DNA of 64,000 nt from assembly GCF_039524395.1 (NCBI RefSeq), contig NZ_BAAAGO010000031.1; one strand, 5' to 3'. The stretch is from Micropruina glycogenica. GTDB lineage: Bacteria; Actinomycetota; Actinomycetes; Propionibacteriales; Propionibacteriaceae. The position numbers were made by a program, and so were the translations under genes. The notes under the pieces were generated by a model. The model did no database searches, was not told where the DNA came from, and was given only the letters and a program-made list of their open reading frames with translations. The first letter of the stretch is position 1, and every line of letters begins with the position of its first letter. Below are positions 23,374 to 32,602 of this stretch, one piece after another.

Positions 23374-24464
23374 GACGACCGCACGCCGGGCGTGACGAAC
23401 GGCGGCTTGACCACCTCGAACGGCTCCTCGCGGCCGCGCACCAGCACCGACACCGCGGTACCGGGCACCAGGCTCGGCGGCAGCAGGGCCAGTGCGATGC
23501 CCTTGGCCAGCGTCGGCGAGAAGGTGCCCGAGGTCACCTCACCCACCTCGGCGCTCTCATGCACCACCGTCATGTGGGGCCGGGGAATGCCGCGTCCCTG
23601 GGCCAGCAGACCGGTGAGCCGCAGTGCGGGCCCGGCTGCCCGTTCGGCCCGCAACGCCTCGTCACCCCAGAAGGCGTCCTTGCGCCAGCCGATCGCCCAG
23701 CCGACGCCGCACTGCCCGGCCGACACGTCAGGACGCAGGTCTTGACCGTGCAGCGGGTAGCCCATCTCGGTGCGCAGGGTGTCGCGGGCACCCAACCCGG
23801 CGGGCACGATGCCGTACGGCTCGCCCGCGGCCAGCACCGCGTCCCACACGGCTGCGGCGTCTGCTGCGGGCACCACCAGTTCGTATCCGCGCTCACCGGT
23901 GTAGCCGGTGCGGCACACGGTGAGCTGCACACCGTCGAGCACGCTGGTGTCGAAGCGCATGTAGTCATGCCCGACCGGCAGGCCGAGCGCGGCCAGGGTC
24001 TCGTCCGACTTGGGCCCCTGCACGGCGAGCACCGCGTAGTCGTCGTGCTCGTTGGTGATGGACAGCCCCTCGGGCGCAGCGTCGGCGAGCAGCCGGACGA
24101 CCTCGGCGGTGTTGGCCGCGTTGGGAATGAGAAAGGCCTCGTCGTCGGCCAGCCAGTACCAGATCAGGTCATCGACCACGCCGCCTTCGGCGTTGCACAG
24201 CAGCGTGTACTGGGCCTGCCCCACGGCGATCTTGCCGGTGTCGTTGGTGATGGCCGAGTTGAGAAAGTCGATGGCGCCGGGGCCCTTGATTCTGGCCTTG
24301 CCGAGGTGGCTGACGTCGAAGATGCCGACCCCGTCGCGCACGGCCTTGTGCTCGCTCACGATGCCCGCGTACTGCAGCGGCATCGACCAGCCGCCGAACT
24401 CGGCGAACTTGGCCCCCAGCGACTCGTGCCGGTCGTGCAGTGGCGACTTCTTCAACTCAGACAT
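23370..24464 (-). CDS. gcvT: Aminomethyltransferase, glycine cleavage T protein
   Basis: This 364-residue enzyme transfers the aminomethyl carbon of glycine from lipoylated H protein to tetrahydrofolate. Family motifs are FAEFGGWSMPLQYAGIVSEHKAVRDGVGIFDVSHLGK at the N-terminus, the folate-site region RTGYTGERGYELVVP and GLGARDTLRTEMGYPLHGQD. Two ATG codons compete. The one at 24464 has AAGGAG six nt upstream and is chosen over 24467. No gcvH or gcvP is in the window, so the other subunits are encoded elsewhere. No glycine riboswitch is seen upstream. The nearby lipoate genes at 33 kb act in the same pathway by modifying GcvH. Confidence 0.95.
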   Translation of the reverse strand: MSELKKSPLHDRHESLGAKFAEFGGWSMPLQYAGIVSEHKAVRDGVGIFDVSHLGKARIKGPGAIDFLNSAITNDTGKIAVGQAQYTLLCNAEGGVVDDLIWYWLADDEAFLIPNAANTAEVVRLLADAAPEGLSITNEHDDYAVLAVQGPKSDETLAALGLPVGHDYMRFDTSVLDGVQLTVCRTGYTGERGYELVVPAADAAAVWDAVLAAGEPYGIVPAGLGARDTLRTEMGYPLHGQDLRPDVSAGQCGVGWAIGWRKDAFWGDEALRAERAAGPALRLTGLLAQGRGIPRPHMTVVHESAEVGEVTSGTFSPTLAKGIALALLPPSLVPGTAVSVLVRGREEPFEVVKPPFVTPGVRSS

Positions 24465-24567
24465 CATGCGCTCCTTCACTCGACGCTCAGCCTAATAGTT
24501 CGGCGGTTGAGCGTGTCGATCCAGAGCACGCAGACCGTGAAGTCGGTGTCACGACACTCGACACCGA

Positions 24568-25746
24568 TCATTGGTCGGCGGCGTGCAGGGCACGCATCAG
24601 TTGCTCAACGGTGAGCGCCACGGGGTTGCCCTTGGTCGAGGACGCCTTCGCGGCCTGTTCGGCGATGCGCCGGTGGTCGGCGGGCCGCACGCCGAGGTCG
24701 CCGACGGGCGGCACGTCGAGCAGCCGGACGGTCTCGCCCAGCCAGTGCAGCAGCGCGTCGATGCCGGCCGTACCGCTCAACAGTTCGCCGGCTGCCGCGT
24801 ACCGCGCCAGCGCCGGGTGCTCGGCATCGTCGGCGCGCAGCGCGTCGATGGTCACCGACGAGGTGGGCACCAACAGCGCCGCACAACACACCCCGTGCGG
24901 GGCGCCGGTGAGACCGCCGATCACCCCGGCCAGCCCGTGCACCGCCCCCAGCTTGGCGTTGGCCAGCGCGAGCCCGCCGAGCAGCGCGCACACCGCCATG
25001 TCGGTGCGGGCGTCCAGGTCGTCGCCGTGGGCGTAGGCGCGGCGCAGGCTGCGTCCGGCCCGCCGCAGCCCCTGCTCGCAGAACCCGTCGGTGAGCGGGT
25101 TCGCGAACGGCGACACGTACGGCTCCAGGCACTGGGTGAGCGCGTCCAGGCCGGCCGACGCCGTGACCGAAGGCGGGCAGCCGAGCGTCAGTTCGGGGTC
25201 GACCAGGGCCACCCGGGCCAGCATCGAGGGTGACCGCAGGCTCACCTTGACGCCGTGCTCGGGCGAGGTGACCACCCCGTTGCTGGTCACCTCTGAGCCG
25301 GTGCCGGCCGTGGTGGGCACCGCGACGAAGGGCAAGGGCGACTCGGCCAGGGGCCGTCCGGCGCCGATCACCTCGAGATAGTCGAGCAGGTCGCCCCCGT
25401 TGGGGGCCAGCGCGGCGATCAGCTTGGCCGCGTCGAGTACGGCCCCACCGCCCAGGCCGACGAGCACGTCGGCGCCGTGATCCCGGGCGGCCGCGACCCC
25501 GGCCCTGATGTCGTCGAGGGCCGGCTCGCCGCCCACCGACCACCAGGCGAGGTCTGCCACGCCGGTGAGCAGGCCTGAGAAGCGCGTCGGGTCGGCGCCG
25601 GTGCACACGAACGGACGTGTGCCGAATTCACCGATCAGGGCAGGCAGCTCGGCGGCGCGGCCAGCGCCGAAGACGATGCGGTGGGCGGTGGCGAAGGTGA
25701 AGATGGTCACGTTGCTCAGAATGTCATGCCCACGCGGAGCACCCAT
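24568..25746 (-). CDS. Iron-containing alcohol dehydrogenase family protein (maleylacetate reductase-like)
   Basis: This 392-residue protein belongs to the group III iron-dependent alcohol dehydrogenases. The Rossmann loop LVGLGGGAVLDAAKLIA and the metal-binding helix pattern with His in AVHGLAGVIGG and APHGVCCA are present. The N-terminus FTFATAHRIVFGAG resembles maleylacetate reductases and related lactaldehyde or 1,3-propanediol enzymes. The exact substrate cannot be assigned. The start may be the 25746 codon or the GTG at 25710, where family homology begins. It is divergent from pepA with 66 bp between the outer starts. Confidence 0.85.
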   Translation of the reverse strand: MGAPRGHDILSNVTIFTFATAHRIVFGAGRAAELPALIGEFGTRPFVCTGADPTRFSGLLTGVADLAWWSVGGEPALDDIRAGVAAARDHGADVLVGLGGGAVLDAAKLIAALAPNGGDLLDYLEVIGAGRPLAESPLPFVAVPTTAGTGSEVTSNGVVTSPEHGVKVSLRSPSMLARVALVDPELTLGCPPSVTASAGLDALTQCLEPYVSPFANPLTDGFCEQGLRRAGRSLRRAYAHGDDLDARTDMAVCALLGGLALANAKLGAVHGLAGVIGGLTGAPHGVCCAALLVPTSSVTIDALRADDAEHPALARYAAAGELLSGTAGIDALLHWLGETVRLLDVPPVGDLGVRPADHRRIAEQAAKASSTKGNPVALTVEQLMRALHAADQ

Positions 25747-25812
25747 CGATCGCGCGGGGCTAAGGTGTCGTGGTCTGAATCAAGCTGGACTCGTTCGTCG
25801 ATAGGACCGTCC

Positions 25813-27315
25813 GTGACGTCATTCACGCTCCCCTCGCTCACCCTGGCCACCTCATGCCCCACCGACGCCGATGTGCTGGTGATCGGCCTCGCCGACAGCA
25901 CCGGATCGGCAGTGCTGGTCGGTGCCCCCGACCAGCTCGACAAACGGGTCAATAAGCAGTTCGGCACCTCGTTGCTCGACCTGGCCAGGTCACTGGGCGC
26001 CGACACCAAGCCGGGCGCCACCGTGCTGCTGCCGGGGCCCGACGGTCAGCGGGTGGTGGTGGTCGGTCTCGGTGAGATCGACGTCACCCCCGAGCAAGTG
26101 CGGCGAGCGGCCGGCACCGCTGTGCGAAAAGCCGGCGAACTGGCGGGCGACCAGGGCGTCAAGGTCGCCGTCTGCCTCGACGTGGTCGAACCCGAGGTGA
26201 TCCGAGGCGCCGCCGAGGGTGCGTTGCTTGGTTCGTACAGGTTCGTGAAGGTGAGCGGCGAGCAGCCGTCCGCCAAGGTCGCGTCCATCACGGTGGTGAG
26301 CAGTTCGGCCAAGCCCGAGGCCAAGAGGGCGATCGACGCCGCACGCATCGTGGCCACGGCGGTGTGCCTGGCGCGGGACTGGGTGAACACCCCTGCCAAC
26401 GCGCTGTACCCCGAAACCTTCGCCGACGCTGCCAGGGGCGCGGTCAAAGGCACCCGCATCGAGGTCGAGGTGCTCGACGAGAAGGTGCTCGAGCGGGGCG
26501 GCTACGGCGGCCTGATGGCGGTGGGCGGCGGCTCCGATCGCGGCCCCCGGCTGGTGCGGTTCGACTACGCGCCGCGCGGTGCGCGCGGGCACCTGGCGCT
26601 GGTCGGCAAGGGCATCACCTTCGACACCGGCGGCCTCAACCTGAAGACCGCCGACGGCATGTACACGATGAAGAGCGACATGGCGGGTGCCGCCGCGGTG
26701 CTCGCGGCCACCAGGGCGATCGCCGAACTCGGCCTCAAGGTCAGGGTGACCACCTACGCCGCGATGGCCGAGAACATGCCGTCGGGCACCGCCTACCGCC
26801 CGTCGGACGTGCTGACCATGTTCGGCGGCACCACGGTCGAGAACGTGAACTCAGACGCAGAGGGACGCCTGGTGATGGCCGACGCCCTGGTGCGAGCCGG
26901 GCAGGACCGCCCCGACCTGATCGTCGACGTGGCCACCCTGACCGGGGCCTGCATGGTGGCCCTCGGTGAACGGGTCGCAGGCCTGATGACCAACGCCGAC
27001 GAGGCCGCCGATCGGGTGCTCGACGCCGCCGAGTCGGCCGGCGAGGCGTTCTGGCAACTGCCGATTCCCGAGGGCACCCGCTCCAAGCTCGACTCGAAGG
27101 TGGCCGACCTGCGCTCGGGCGGCAACCGCTACGGCGGCGCGCTGACCGCGGCGGCGTTTCTGCAGACCTTCGTGCCCGACGACATGCTGTGGGCCCATCT
27201 CGACATCGCCGGGCCGGCGTTCAACGACGAAGGCCCCTACGACTACGTGCCCACCGGTGGCACCGGCATGGCCGTGCGCACCCTGGTGGCGCTGGCTCAA
27301 TCGCTGCAAGACTGA
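25813..27315 (+). CDS. pepA: Leucyl aminopeptidase (M17)
   Basis: This 500-residue enzyme has an N-terminal macro-like domain and a C-terminal M17 catalytic domain. Metal and active-site motifs are visible: GKGITFDTGGLNLK (with Lys and Asp ligands), the KSDMAGAAAVL strand, and NSDAEGRLVMADAL, the M17 signature, where the usual NTDAEGR has Ser for Thr. It releases N-terminal residues from peptides in the cytoplasm as a hexamer with two metal ions per site. The GTG at 25813 is preceded by AGGA at 6 nt and by a TAGGAC box. The flavoprotein gene follows after 5 bp. Confidence 0.96.
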   Translation: MTSFTLPSLTLATSCPTDADVLVIGLADSTGSAVLVGAPDQLDKRVNKQFGTSLLDLARSLGADTKPGATVLLPGPDGQRVVVVGLGEIDVTPEQVRRAAGTAVRKAGELAGDQGVKVAVCLDVVEPEVIRGAAEGALLGSYRFVKVSGEQPSAKVASITVVSSSAKPEAKRAIDAARIVATAVCLARDWVNTPANALYPETFADAARGAVKGTRIEVEVLDEKVLERGGYGGLMAVGGGSDRGPRLVRFDYAPRGARGHLALVGKGITFDTGGLNLKTADGMYTMKSDMAGAAAVLAATRAIAELGLKVRVTTYAAMAENMPSGTAYRPSDVLTMFGGTTVENVNSDAEGRLVMADALVRAGQDRPDLIVDVATLTGACMVALGERVAGLMTNADEAADRVLDAAESAGEAFWQLPIPEGTRSKLDSKVADLRSGGNRYGGALTAAAFLQTFVPDDMLWAHLDIAGPAFNDEGPYDYVPTGGTGMAVRTLVALAQSLQD

Positions 27316-27320
27316 CTCGC

Positions 27321-28916
27321 GTGCAGACCGACGTGGTGGTGGTCGGCGCCGGGGCAGCCGGTCTGCTGGCCGCCGTCGCTGCCCGCAGGCTGGGGCACGA
27401 CGTGCTGGTGGTCGAGCGGTCCGGTGCGGTCGGCGGTAGCACCGCCACCACCGACGGCGCACTCTGGCTGCCCGCAAACGACCTGATGGGCCGGGCAGGG
27501 CTGCCGTCGGACACCCCTGCCGAGGCGCTCGGTTACCTGGACGCGCTCGCCACACCCGTCTCGGCGGTGATCGCCGGGCGTCGCGCCGCGTTCACCCGCA
27601 CAGCCGGCGTGGTGGCACGCTGGCTGGTCACCTCGCGCATCGCGCTCGAGGTGGTGAAATCGCTACCGGACTGCCGTCCTGAGGTCGAGGGCGCGAAGGC
27701 GCAGGGACGCACCGTGCGGGTGCGGTCGGTGCCGCGCAAGCTCGACGACGACTGGGCGGGCAAGGTGCGCGGCGACGACGGGGGCCGCACGAACCAGGGA
27801 TTCTGGGGCCGGCTGGCCAACCCCTTCACCAACCCGGGCCAACTCAGCGGCGGCGCCGCCCTGGTGTGCGAGCTGCTGTTGCGCGCAGTCGGCAGCGAGG
27901 TCGAGTTCTGGCTCGACTGCCCGCTGAACGAACTGATCGTCGAGGGCGGCGTGGTGACCGGCGTGCGGGTGACCCACGTCGGCGAGCAGGTCGACGTGAG
28001 GGCGTCCAAGGGTGTGATTCTGGCCTGCGGGGGTTTCGAGGCCGACCAGACGCTGCGCGAGCAGCATCTGCCGCTGCCCACCGAGGCCTCGTGGTCGGTC
28101 GGCATCGGTGCCGACGGAACCGCACTGGCGGCCGGCGCCCAGGTCGACGCCGCCACGACCGGGCTCGCTCAGGCCTGGTGGACGCCGGTGCTGCTCAGCG
28201 AAGGCCGCGCGCACCAGGTGGACGCCGCACGGGTCGCTCCGCACAGCCTCATCGTCGACCAGGCCGGCGACCGCTACCTCAACGAGGCGCAGCCGTCGAC
28301 ATCGGCCGGACGACGCATGTACGAGCACAACCGGGGCATGCGGTCGGTGCCGTCGTTTCTGATCATGGACGATCGGCACCGCAAGGCCTACCCGTTGGGC
28401 CCCTGGGCGGCGGGCACCTCACCCAAGGCCGCCATCGAGTCGGGCGAACTGGTGCGGGCCACGAACCTCGACGACCTGGCCCAGGCGCTCAGCATCGACC
28501 GCGCGGGGCTGATCGGCAGCGTGGTGGCGTTCAACCAACTGGCCAAGCGCGGCAAAGACACCGACTTCGGCCGCGGCGACAGCGCGTGGGACAAGCATTT
28601 CGGCGACCCCCGGCTGCGCCGTAACCCGTGCCTCGCCTCGGTCGACCGGCAGCCGTTCTGGGCAGTGCGGCTGTACCCCGGCGATTCGGGCACCAAGGGT
28701 GGGCTCGTGATCGACGACCGGTCGCGCGTCCTGCGCGGCGACGGCGAGCCGGTGACCGGGCTGTGGGCGGTGAGCGCCAGCGCGGCCAGCGTGTTCGGGT
28801 CGGCGCAACCTGCGCAGGGTGCGGGCCTGGCGGCGGCGGTGGTCGAGGCTTACCGGGCCGTGCTCGACCTGTCGGGGCAACTCGACGAGTTGGACGCCGC
28901 ACTCAAGGCCGACTAG
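27321..28916 (+). CDS. FAD-dependent oxidoreductase, 3-ketosteroid dehydrogenase/fumarate reductase type
   Basis: This 531-residue flavoprotein has the dinucleotide-binding start DVVVVGAGAAGLLAAVAA then ERSGAVGGSTATTDGALWLP, and a C-terminal FAD segment GLWAVSASAASVFGSAQPAQGAGLAAA. The GGSTATTxG motif and ILACGGFE are typical of the FAD_binding_2 family, which includes 3-ketosteroid delta-1-dehydrogenases and flavocytochrome c-like reductases. No steroid genes are near, so the substrate is left open. The GTG start is 5 bp after pepA, suggesting an operon. The frame reads upstream into pepA and that part is discarded. Confidence 0.85.
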   Translation: MQTDVVVVGAGAAGLLAAVAARRLGHDVLVVERSGAVGGSTATTDGALWLPANDLMGRAGLPSDTPAEALGYLDALATPVSAVIAGRRAAFTRTAGVVARWLVTSRIALEVVKSLPDCRPEVEGAKAQGRTVRVRSVPRKLDDDWAGKVRGDDGGRTNQGFWGRLANPFTNPGQLSGGAALVCELLLRAVGSEVEFWLDCPLNELIVEGGVVTGVRVTHVGEQVDVRASKGVILACGGFEADQTLREQHLPLPTEASWSVGIGADGTALAAGAQVDAATTGLAQAWWTPVLLSEGRAHQVDAARVAPHSLIVDQAGDRYLNEAQPSTSAGRRMYEHNRGMRSVPSFLIMDDRHRKAYPLGPWAAGTSPKAAIESGELVRATNLDDLAQALSIDRAGLIGSVVAFNQLAKRGKDTDFGRGDSAWDKHFGDPRLRRNPCLASVDRQPFWAVRLYPGDSGTKGGLVIDDRSRVLRGDGEPVTGLWAVSASAASVFGSAQPAQGAGLAAAVVEAYRAVLDLSGQLDELDAALKAD

Positions 28917-28936
28917 CGATGCTTGGTCACCAGCGG

Positions 28937-29015
28937 TGATCGAGCTTGTCGCTGGTCGAACTTGTTGCTGGTCGAACGTGTCGAGGCCCGTTGCGGCCAG
29001 AGGTTTCGACAAGCT
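28937..29015. repeat. Degenerate GGTCGAGCTTGTCGA repeats
   Basis: Three tandem-like units, GATCGAGCTTGTCGCTG, GGTCGAACTTGTTGCTG and GGTCGAACGTGTCGAGG, are followed by the inverse unit GGTTTCGACAAGCTGAACC at about 29003-29020. The element is related to copies at 44103, 53188, 53221 and 57952. Confidence 0.65.
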
Positions 29016-29029
29016 GAACCAACGACCCG

Positions 29030-29344
29030 TCAGTGGCCCCTCTTGCGCCGGGCGTTGAAGTCGCGCATGCGTTGGGGGTACCCCACCACCCCGGCGTCGT
29101 ACACCGGCACGGCATGCCGGGCCGCGAACTGGCGCCCCCAGGCGGGCGACTCGATCGAGCGCCGCGTCCATTCACCGTCGAAGGCCACCAGCAGCAGGCT
29201 GGGCCGGGTCATCGTGGTCTGCGGTTCGAGAAAGGCCTCGACCCCCTGGCGAGTGGTGACGAACTCGTCCAGATGACTTCTGGTCGCAGCGTCGACCACC
29301 GGTTGGCGAGGTCGCGAACGCCAGAAGTCCCATCGGAATGCCAC
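29030..29344 (-). CDS. Conserved hypothetical protein
   Basis: This 104-residue soluble protein opens with AFRWDFWRSRPRQPV and ends RDFNARRKRGH. I recognise no enzyme motif. An open frame extends to a GTG at 29365, but the internal GTG at 29344 has CATAAT exactly 6 nt upstream, identical in layout to the ctaE start, so it is the likelier leaderless start. The protein is Arg-rich and probably compact alpha/beta (SLLLVAFDGEWTRR). It is divergent from the acyltransferase gene and convergent with the flavoprotein gene. Confidence 0.65.
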   Translation of the reverse strand: MAFRWDFWRSRPRQPVVDAATRSHLDEFVTTRQGVEAFLEPQTTMTRPSLLLVAFDGEWTRRSIESPAWGRQFAARHAVPVYDAGVVGYPQRMRDFNARRKRGH

Positions 29345-29474
29345 CCGGCCATTATGTACAGCCACGCCAGCGACCCATCAGGTGAGCGGGGCCGAAAAGG
29401 TTCTGCTCAACCAGCCTGACAACGGGATAGGGTGAGGTCTGGTTCTGGCAGTCCCGTCGAAGGAGACCACACTG

Positions 29475-31325
29475 ATGTCAACGCCCGTCCCTTTGCCCGC
29501 ACTGGGTGAGAGCGTCACCGAAGGTACGGTTTCGCGCTGGTTGAAGCAGGTCGGCGACACCGTCGAGGTGGACGAGCCCATCGTCGAGGTGTCGACCGAC
29601 AAGGTCGACACAGAGATTCCGGCGCCCGCCGCCGGGGTGATCCTCGAGATCAAGGTCGGCGAAGACGAGGTCGCTGCGGTCGGTGCGGTGCTGGCCGTGA
29701 TCGGCGATGCCAGTGAGGCGGGCGGCTCGTCCGATGCGGCACCCGCCGCCCCTGCCGAGAACGTGCCGGCCGAACAGGCCGACGCCGAGGAGCCCGAAGC
29801 GCCGGCTGTCGCCGAGGCTCCCTCCACCGACGCACCGGCCCCGAAACCGGCCGCAGGCGGCGGCGGTTCGGGCACCGAGGTGACGCTGCCGCAGTTGGGC
29901 GAATCAGTCACCGAGGGCACCATTTCGCGCTGGCTCAAGGCGGTCGGCGACGAGGTCGAGGCCGACGAGCCCATCGTCGAGGTGTCGACCGACAAGGTCG
30001 ACACCGAGATTCCGGCGCCGACGTCCGGCGTCATTCTCGAGATTCGCGTGGCCGAAGACGAAGTTGCCGCCGTCGGTGCGGTGATCGCCGTCATCGGCGC
30101 GGCGGGCGCTGCGCCGGCCGAGGCCGAAGCGCCGTCCGATGCTCCTGAGGTGGCCGACGAGACCCCGGCCGAGCCGCGCGGCGACGGCATCACCGAGAGC
30201 GAAGAGAGGGGCAACGAGCAGACTGCCGAAAAGGCCGGCGCGGAACAGTCTGCTGAGGCTCCCGCCCCGGCGGCTCCTGCGCCGTCGGCACCCGCCCCAG
30301 CTGCTCCCGCTGCGGCGGCACCCGCCCCGGCCGCCCCAGCGGCGTCGTCCGACTCCGACGATGCGGGCTACGTCACTCCGCTGGTGCGCAAGCTGGCTGC
30401 TCAGCACGGCGTGCAACTGTCGGGCGTCAAGGGCACCGGCGTGGGCGGCCGCGTCCGCAAGCAGGACGTGCTCGCCGCGGCCGAGGCGGCCAAGAAGGCA
30501 GCCGAGGCACCGGCACCTGCCGCCGCACCCGCTGCTGCCGCCCCTTCAGCACCGGCGCCCGCCGCCGCACCCGCTGCGCAGGCGGCACCCCCCGAGGGTT
30601 CGAAGCGTGGCACCACCGAGAAGATCAGCCGCATGCGTTCGGTGATCGCCAAGCGCATGGTCGAGTCGTTGCAGATCGCCGCGCAACTCACTGGCACGGT
30701 CGAGGTCGACCTGACCAACATCAGCAAGCTGCGCGCCCGGGCCAAAGACGACTTCAAGGCCCGTGAGGGCGCGTCGCTGTCGTACCTGCCTTTCATCTGC
30801 AAGGCGGTGTGTGAGGCGCTGAAGCAGTTCGACAAGGTCAACGCCAGCATGGACGTCGAGGCCGGCACCATCACCTACCACGACGCCGAGCACCTGGGCA
30901 TCGCGGTCGACACAGAGCGTGGCCTGCTGGTGCCCGTCATTCGCGACGCCGGCGATCTGAGCCTCGCGGGCCTGGCCAAGAAGATCGGCGATGTCGCGGC
31001 CCGGTCGCGCACCAACAAGATCAGCCCTGACGAGCTGTCTGGCGGCACGTTCACGATCACCAACTACGGCTCGGCGGGCACGCTGTTCGACACCCCGATC
31101 ATCAACCAGCCGCAGGCGGCGATTCTGGGCACCGGGGCGCTGGTGAAGCGTCCGATGGTGATCAAAGATCCCGCGCTCGGCGAGGTGATCGCGGTGCGCG
31201 ACATGATGTACCTGTCGCTCAGCTACGACCACCGCCTGGTCGACGGCGCCGACGCGGCCCGGTTCCTCTCGGTGGTCAAGGCCCGCCTCGAGGGCGGCGA
31301 CTTCGCCGGCGAGCTGGGTCTGTAA
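29475..31325 (+). CDS. sucB: Dihydrolipoamide acyltransferase (E2) with two lipoyl domains
   Basis: This 616-residue E2 component has two lipoyl domains at about residues 3-77 and 136-212. Both carry the lipoylation motif EVSTDKVDTEIPAP. The domains are separated and followed by Ala/Pro/Glu linkers. A peripheral subunit-binding domain follows at about residues 298-335 (YVTPLVRKLAAQHGVQLSGV), and then the catalytic domain with YDHRLVDGADAARF, whose His is the acyltransferase base. In actinobacteria this gene is labelled sucB or dlaT and often serves both pyruvate and 2-oxoglutarate dehydrogenases. lipB and lipA lie downstream, interrupted by one unrelated gene. AGGAG precedes the ATG at 9 nt. 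Confidence 0.95.
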   Translation: MSTPVPLPALGESVTEGTVSRWLKQVGDTVEVDEPIVEVSTDKVDTEIPAPAAGVILEIKVGEDEVAAVGAVLAVIGDASEAGGSSDAAPAAPAENVPAEQADAEEPEAPAVAEAPSTDAPAPKPAAGGGGSGTEVTLPQLGESVTEGTISRWLKAVGDEVEADEPIVEVSTDKVDTEIPAPTSGVILEIRVAEDEVAAVGAVIAVIGAAGAAPAEAEAPSDAPEVADETPAEPRGDGITESEERGNEQTAEKAGAEQSAEAPAPAAPAPSAPAPAAPAAAAPAPAAPAASSDSDDAGYVTPLVRKLAAQHGVQLSGVKGTGVGGRVRKQDVLAAAEAAKKAAEAPAPAAAPAAAAPSAPAPAAAPAAQAAPPEGSKRGTTEKISRMRSVIAKRMVESLQIAAQLTGTVEVDLTNISKLRARAKDDFKAREGASLSYLPFICKAVCEALKQFDKVNASMDVEAGTITYHDAEHLGIAVDTERGLLVPVIRDAGDLSLAGLAKKIGDVAARSRTNKISPDELSGGTFTITNYGSAGTLFDTPIINQPQAAILGTGALVKRPMVIKDPALGEVIAVRDMMYLSLSYDHRLVDGADAARFLSVVKARLEGGDFAGELGL

Positions 31326-31342
31326 CCGACACCTCACTTCTT

Positions 31343-31374
31343 CGACGCTCGTCACCCCAGGGTGGCGGGCGTCG
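31343..31374 (+). terminator. Terminator after the E2 gene
   Basis: A 14-bp stem with G-U tolerant pairs, CGACGCTCGTCACC against GGTGGCGGGCGTCG around a CCAG loop, lies 18 nt past the stop, followed by CTGTGATTGG. Confidence 0.7.
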
Positions 31375-31479
31375 CTGTGATTGGGGTCATGCGCTGGCCC
31401 CACGCCTCCCCGCGCACCCCCCTGGGCGCCCATGGGAGTTGCCCGGTGGGCGCGCCTGACTCTTGGTGCCAGGAGCATG

Positions 31480-31581
31480 CGATCTCGAGATCGCTGCACG
31501 ATTTCGTCCACGCTGCACGATTTCGGACTGCAACACGAAATCGTCCGGACAACTTGAAGGTCTGCAGCGATCTCGAGATCG
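31480..31581. repeat. Long compound inverted repeat, left of the AbiEi/DUF559-like gene
   Basis: CGATCTCGAGATCGCTGCA at 31480-31498 is perfectly inverted at 31563-31581 (19 bp). Nested inside are two copies of ACGATTTCG (31498-31506, 31517-31525) and their complement CGAAATCGT at 31536-31544. A related element lies on the other side of the next gene at 32603-32704. Confidence 0.85.
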
Positions 31582-31665
31582 TGCAATGACACATCGCGAG
31601 GCGAGTTATCCACAGATTGTCTGCGCGGGCGGCTGGCGAGGTCAGCCAGGCCTCATGATGCTTGA

Positions 31666-32538
31666 GTGCTCCCACCCGAATTGGCCGAACTGGACGTCTT
31701 CGCCACCAGTCATGCGCGCCGCCTGGGACTGTCCGACGCCGACCTGCGTGCCGCAGTGAACGCCCAGAGCCTCGTCCGATTGAAGCGGGGTTGGTACACC
31801 GCGCAGTCGCTTCCCTGGCCGGCGGACCGGCACAGACTTTTGGCCGGGATCGAACACGCGGCCCGCCCCGACACCGTGCCGAGCCACTACTCCGCAGCGA
31901 TTCTGCTGGGGCTGCCGGTGTTTCGTCCGGACTGGGCGACCGTTCACTTGATGCGTACCACCCACGGTGCGCCGCAGAACCGCGACGGTTTGGTGATTCA
32001 CAAGCAGGTGGCCTCCTTCGACCAACCCAACGTCGCCCTGGCCGTGGCTCAAACAGCCCTGCTCTGCCCGGTATCGGGCCTGATGGCCTACGACGCAGCA
32101 TTGCATTCCAGACTGCTCGGCACAGACGACTTCGCGTCCGTGATCGGGGCTCTCGAAGGATGGACCGGGCGAGCGAACCTGGCCGTCGTCCGTCGACTCG
32201 GCGATGGACGACGCGAATCCGCACTGGAGTCGCGCACCGCCCTCGTCTACGACCGTCTGAGGTTCAGCGTGGAGCCTCAATTCGCTGTGCCTGGAACCGC
32301 ATACATCGCTGACGGGAGGATCCGCGGCACCACGGTGCTGATCGAATGTGATGGCGACGGCAAGTATGTCGACCAGCGGGCAGTCCTTGCCGAAAAGAGC
32401 CGCGAGAACGAAATCCGGGCGCTGGGCTGGTCGATGATCAGAGTGACCGACGACATGCTGGATCGTCCTCGGCTGCTCTATGCCCGCACCCAGACCGCGC
32501 TCAGAGACGCGTCGATCAGCGCGGTCCCCGCGGCCTGA
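31666..32538 (+). CDS. AbiEi-type HTH fused to a DUF559/PD-(D/E)XK-like domain
   Basis: This 290-residue protein has an N-terminal winged-helix region (residues about 1-40, ATSHARRLGLSDADLRAAV then LVRLKRGWYT) like the AbiEi_4 domain of type IV antitoxins. The C-terminal region is nuclease-like: ADGRIRGTTVLIECDGDGKY then EKSRENEIRALGWSMIRVTDDML. This matches the DUF559/Vsr-like PD-(D/E)XK plan, with the Glu-x-Asp pair in IECDG. Such fusions are common and multicopy in actinobacteria and are uncharacterised. No AbiEii toxin gene is adjacent. CATGAT lies 6 nt before the GTG start, suggesting leaderless translation. Codon use is less G/C-extreme than in neighbours. Long inverted repeats flank the gene on both sides. 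Confidence 0.75.
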   Translation: MLPPELAELDVFATSHARRLGLSDADLRAAVNAQSLVRLKRGWYTAQSLPWPADRHRLLAGIEHAARPDTVPSHYSAAILLGLPVFRPDWATVHLMRTTHGAPQNRDGLVIHKQVASFDQPNVALAVAQTALLCPVSGLMAYDAALHSRLLGTDDFASVIGALEGWTGRANLAVVRRLGDGRRESALESRTALVYDRLRFSVEPQFAVPGTAYIADGRIRGTTVLIECDGDGKYVDQRAVLAEKSRENEIRALGWSMIRVTDDMLDRPRLLYARTQTALRDASISAVPAA

Positions 32539-32602
32539 GGCCAACGCCAAGCCACAGCCATGGCCGATCTGCCGAGGTTTGCACGATCTGCCGAGGTTTG
32601 CA

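Noticed and set aside
24465..24567. Possible glycine riboswitch in front of gcvT
   Set aside because: The short leader has no paired aptamer-like structure or conserved riboswitch core that I can recognise.
31666..32538. Complete type IV toxin-antitoxin pair
   Set aside because: No AbiEii-like toxin frame is found on either side; only the HTH-like half is present, fused to another domain.
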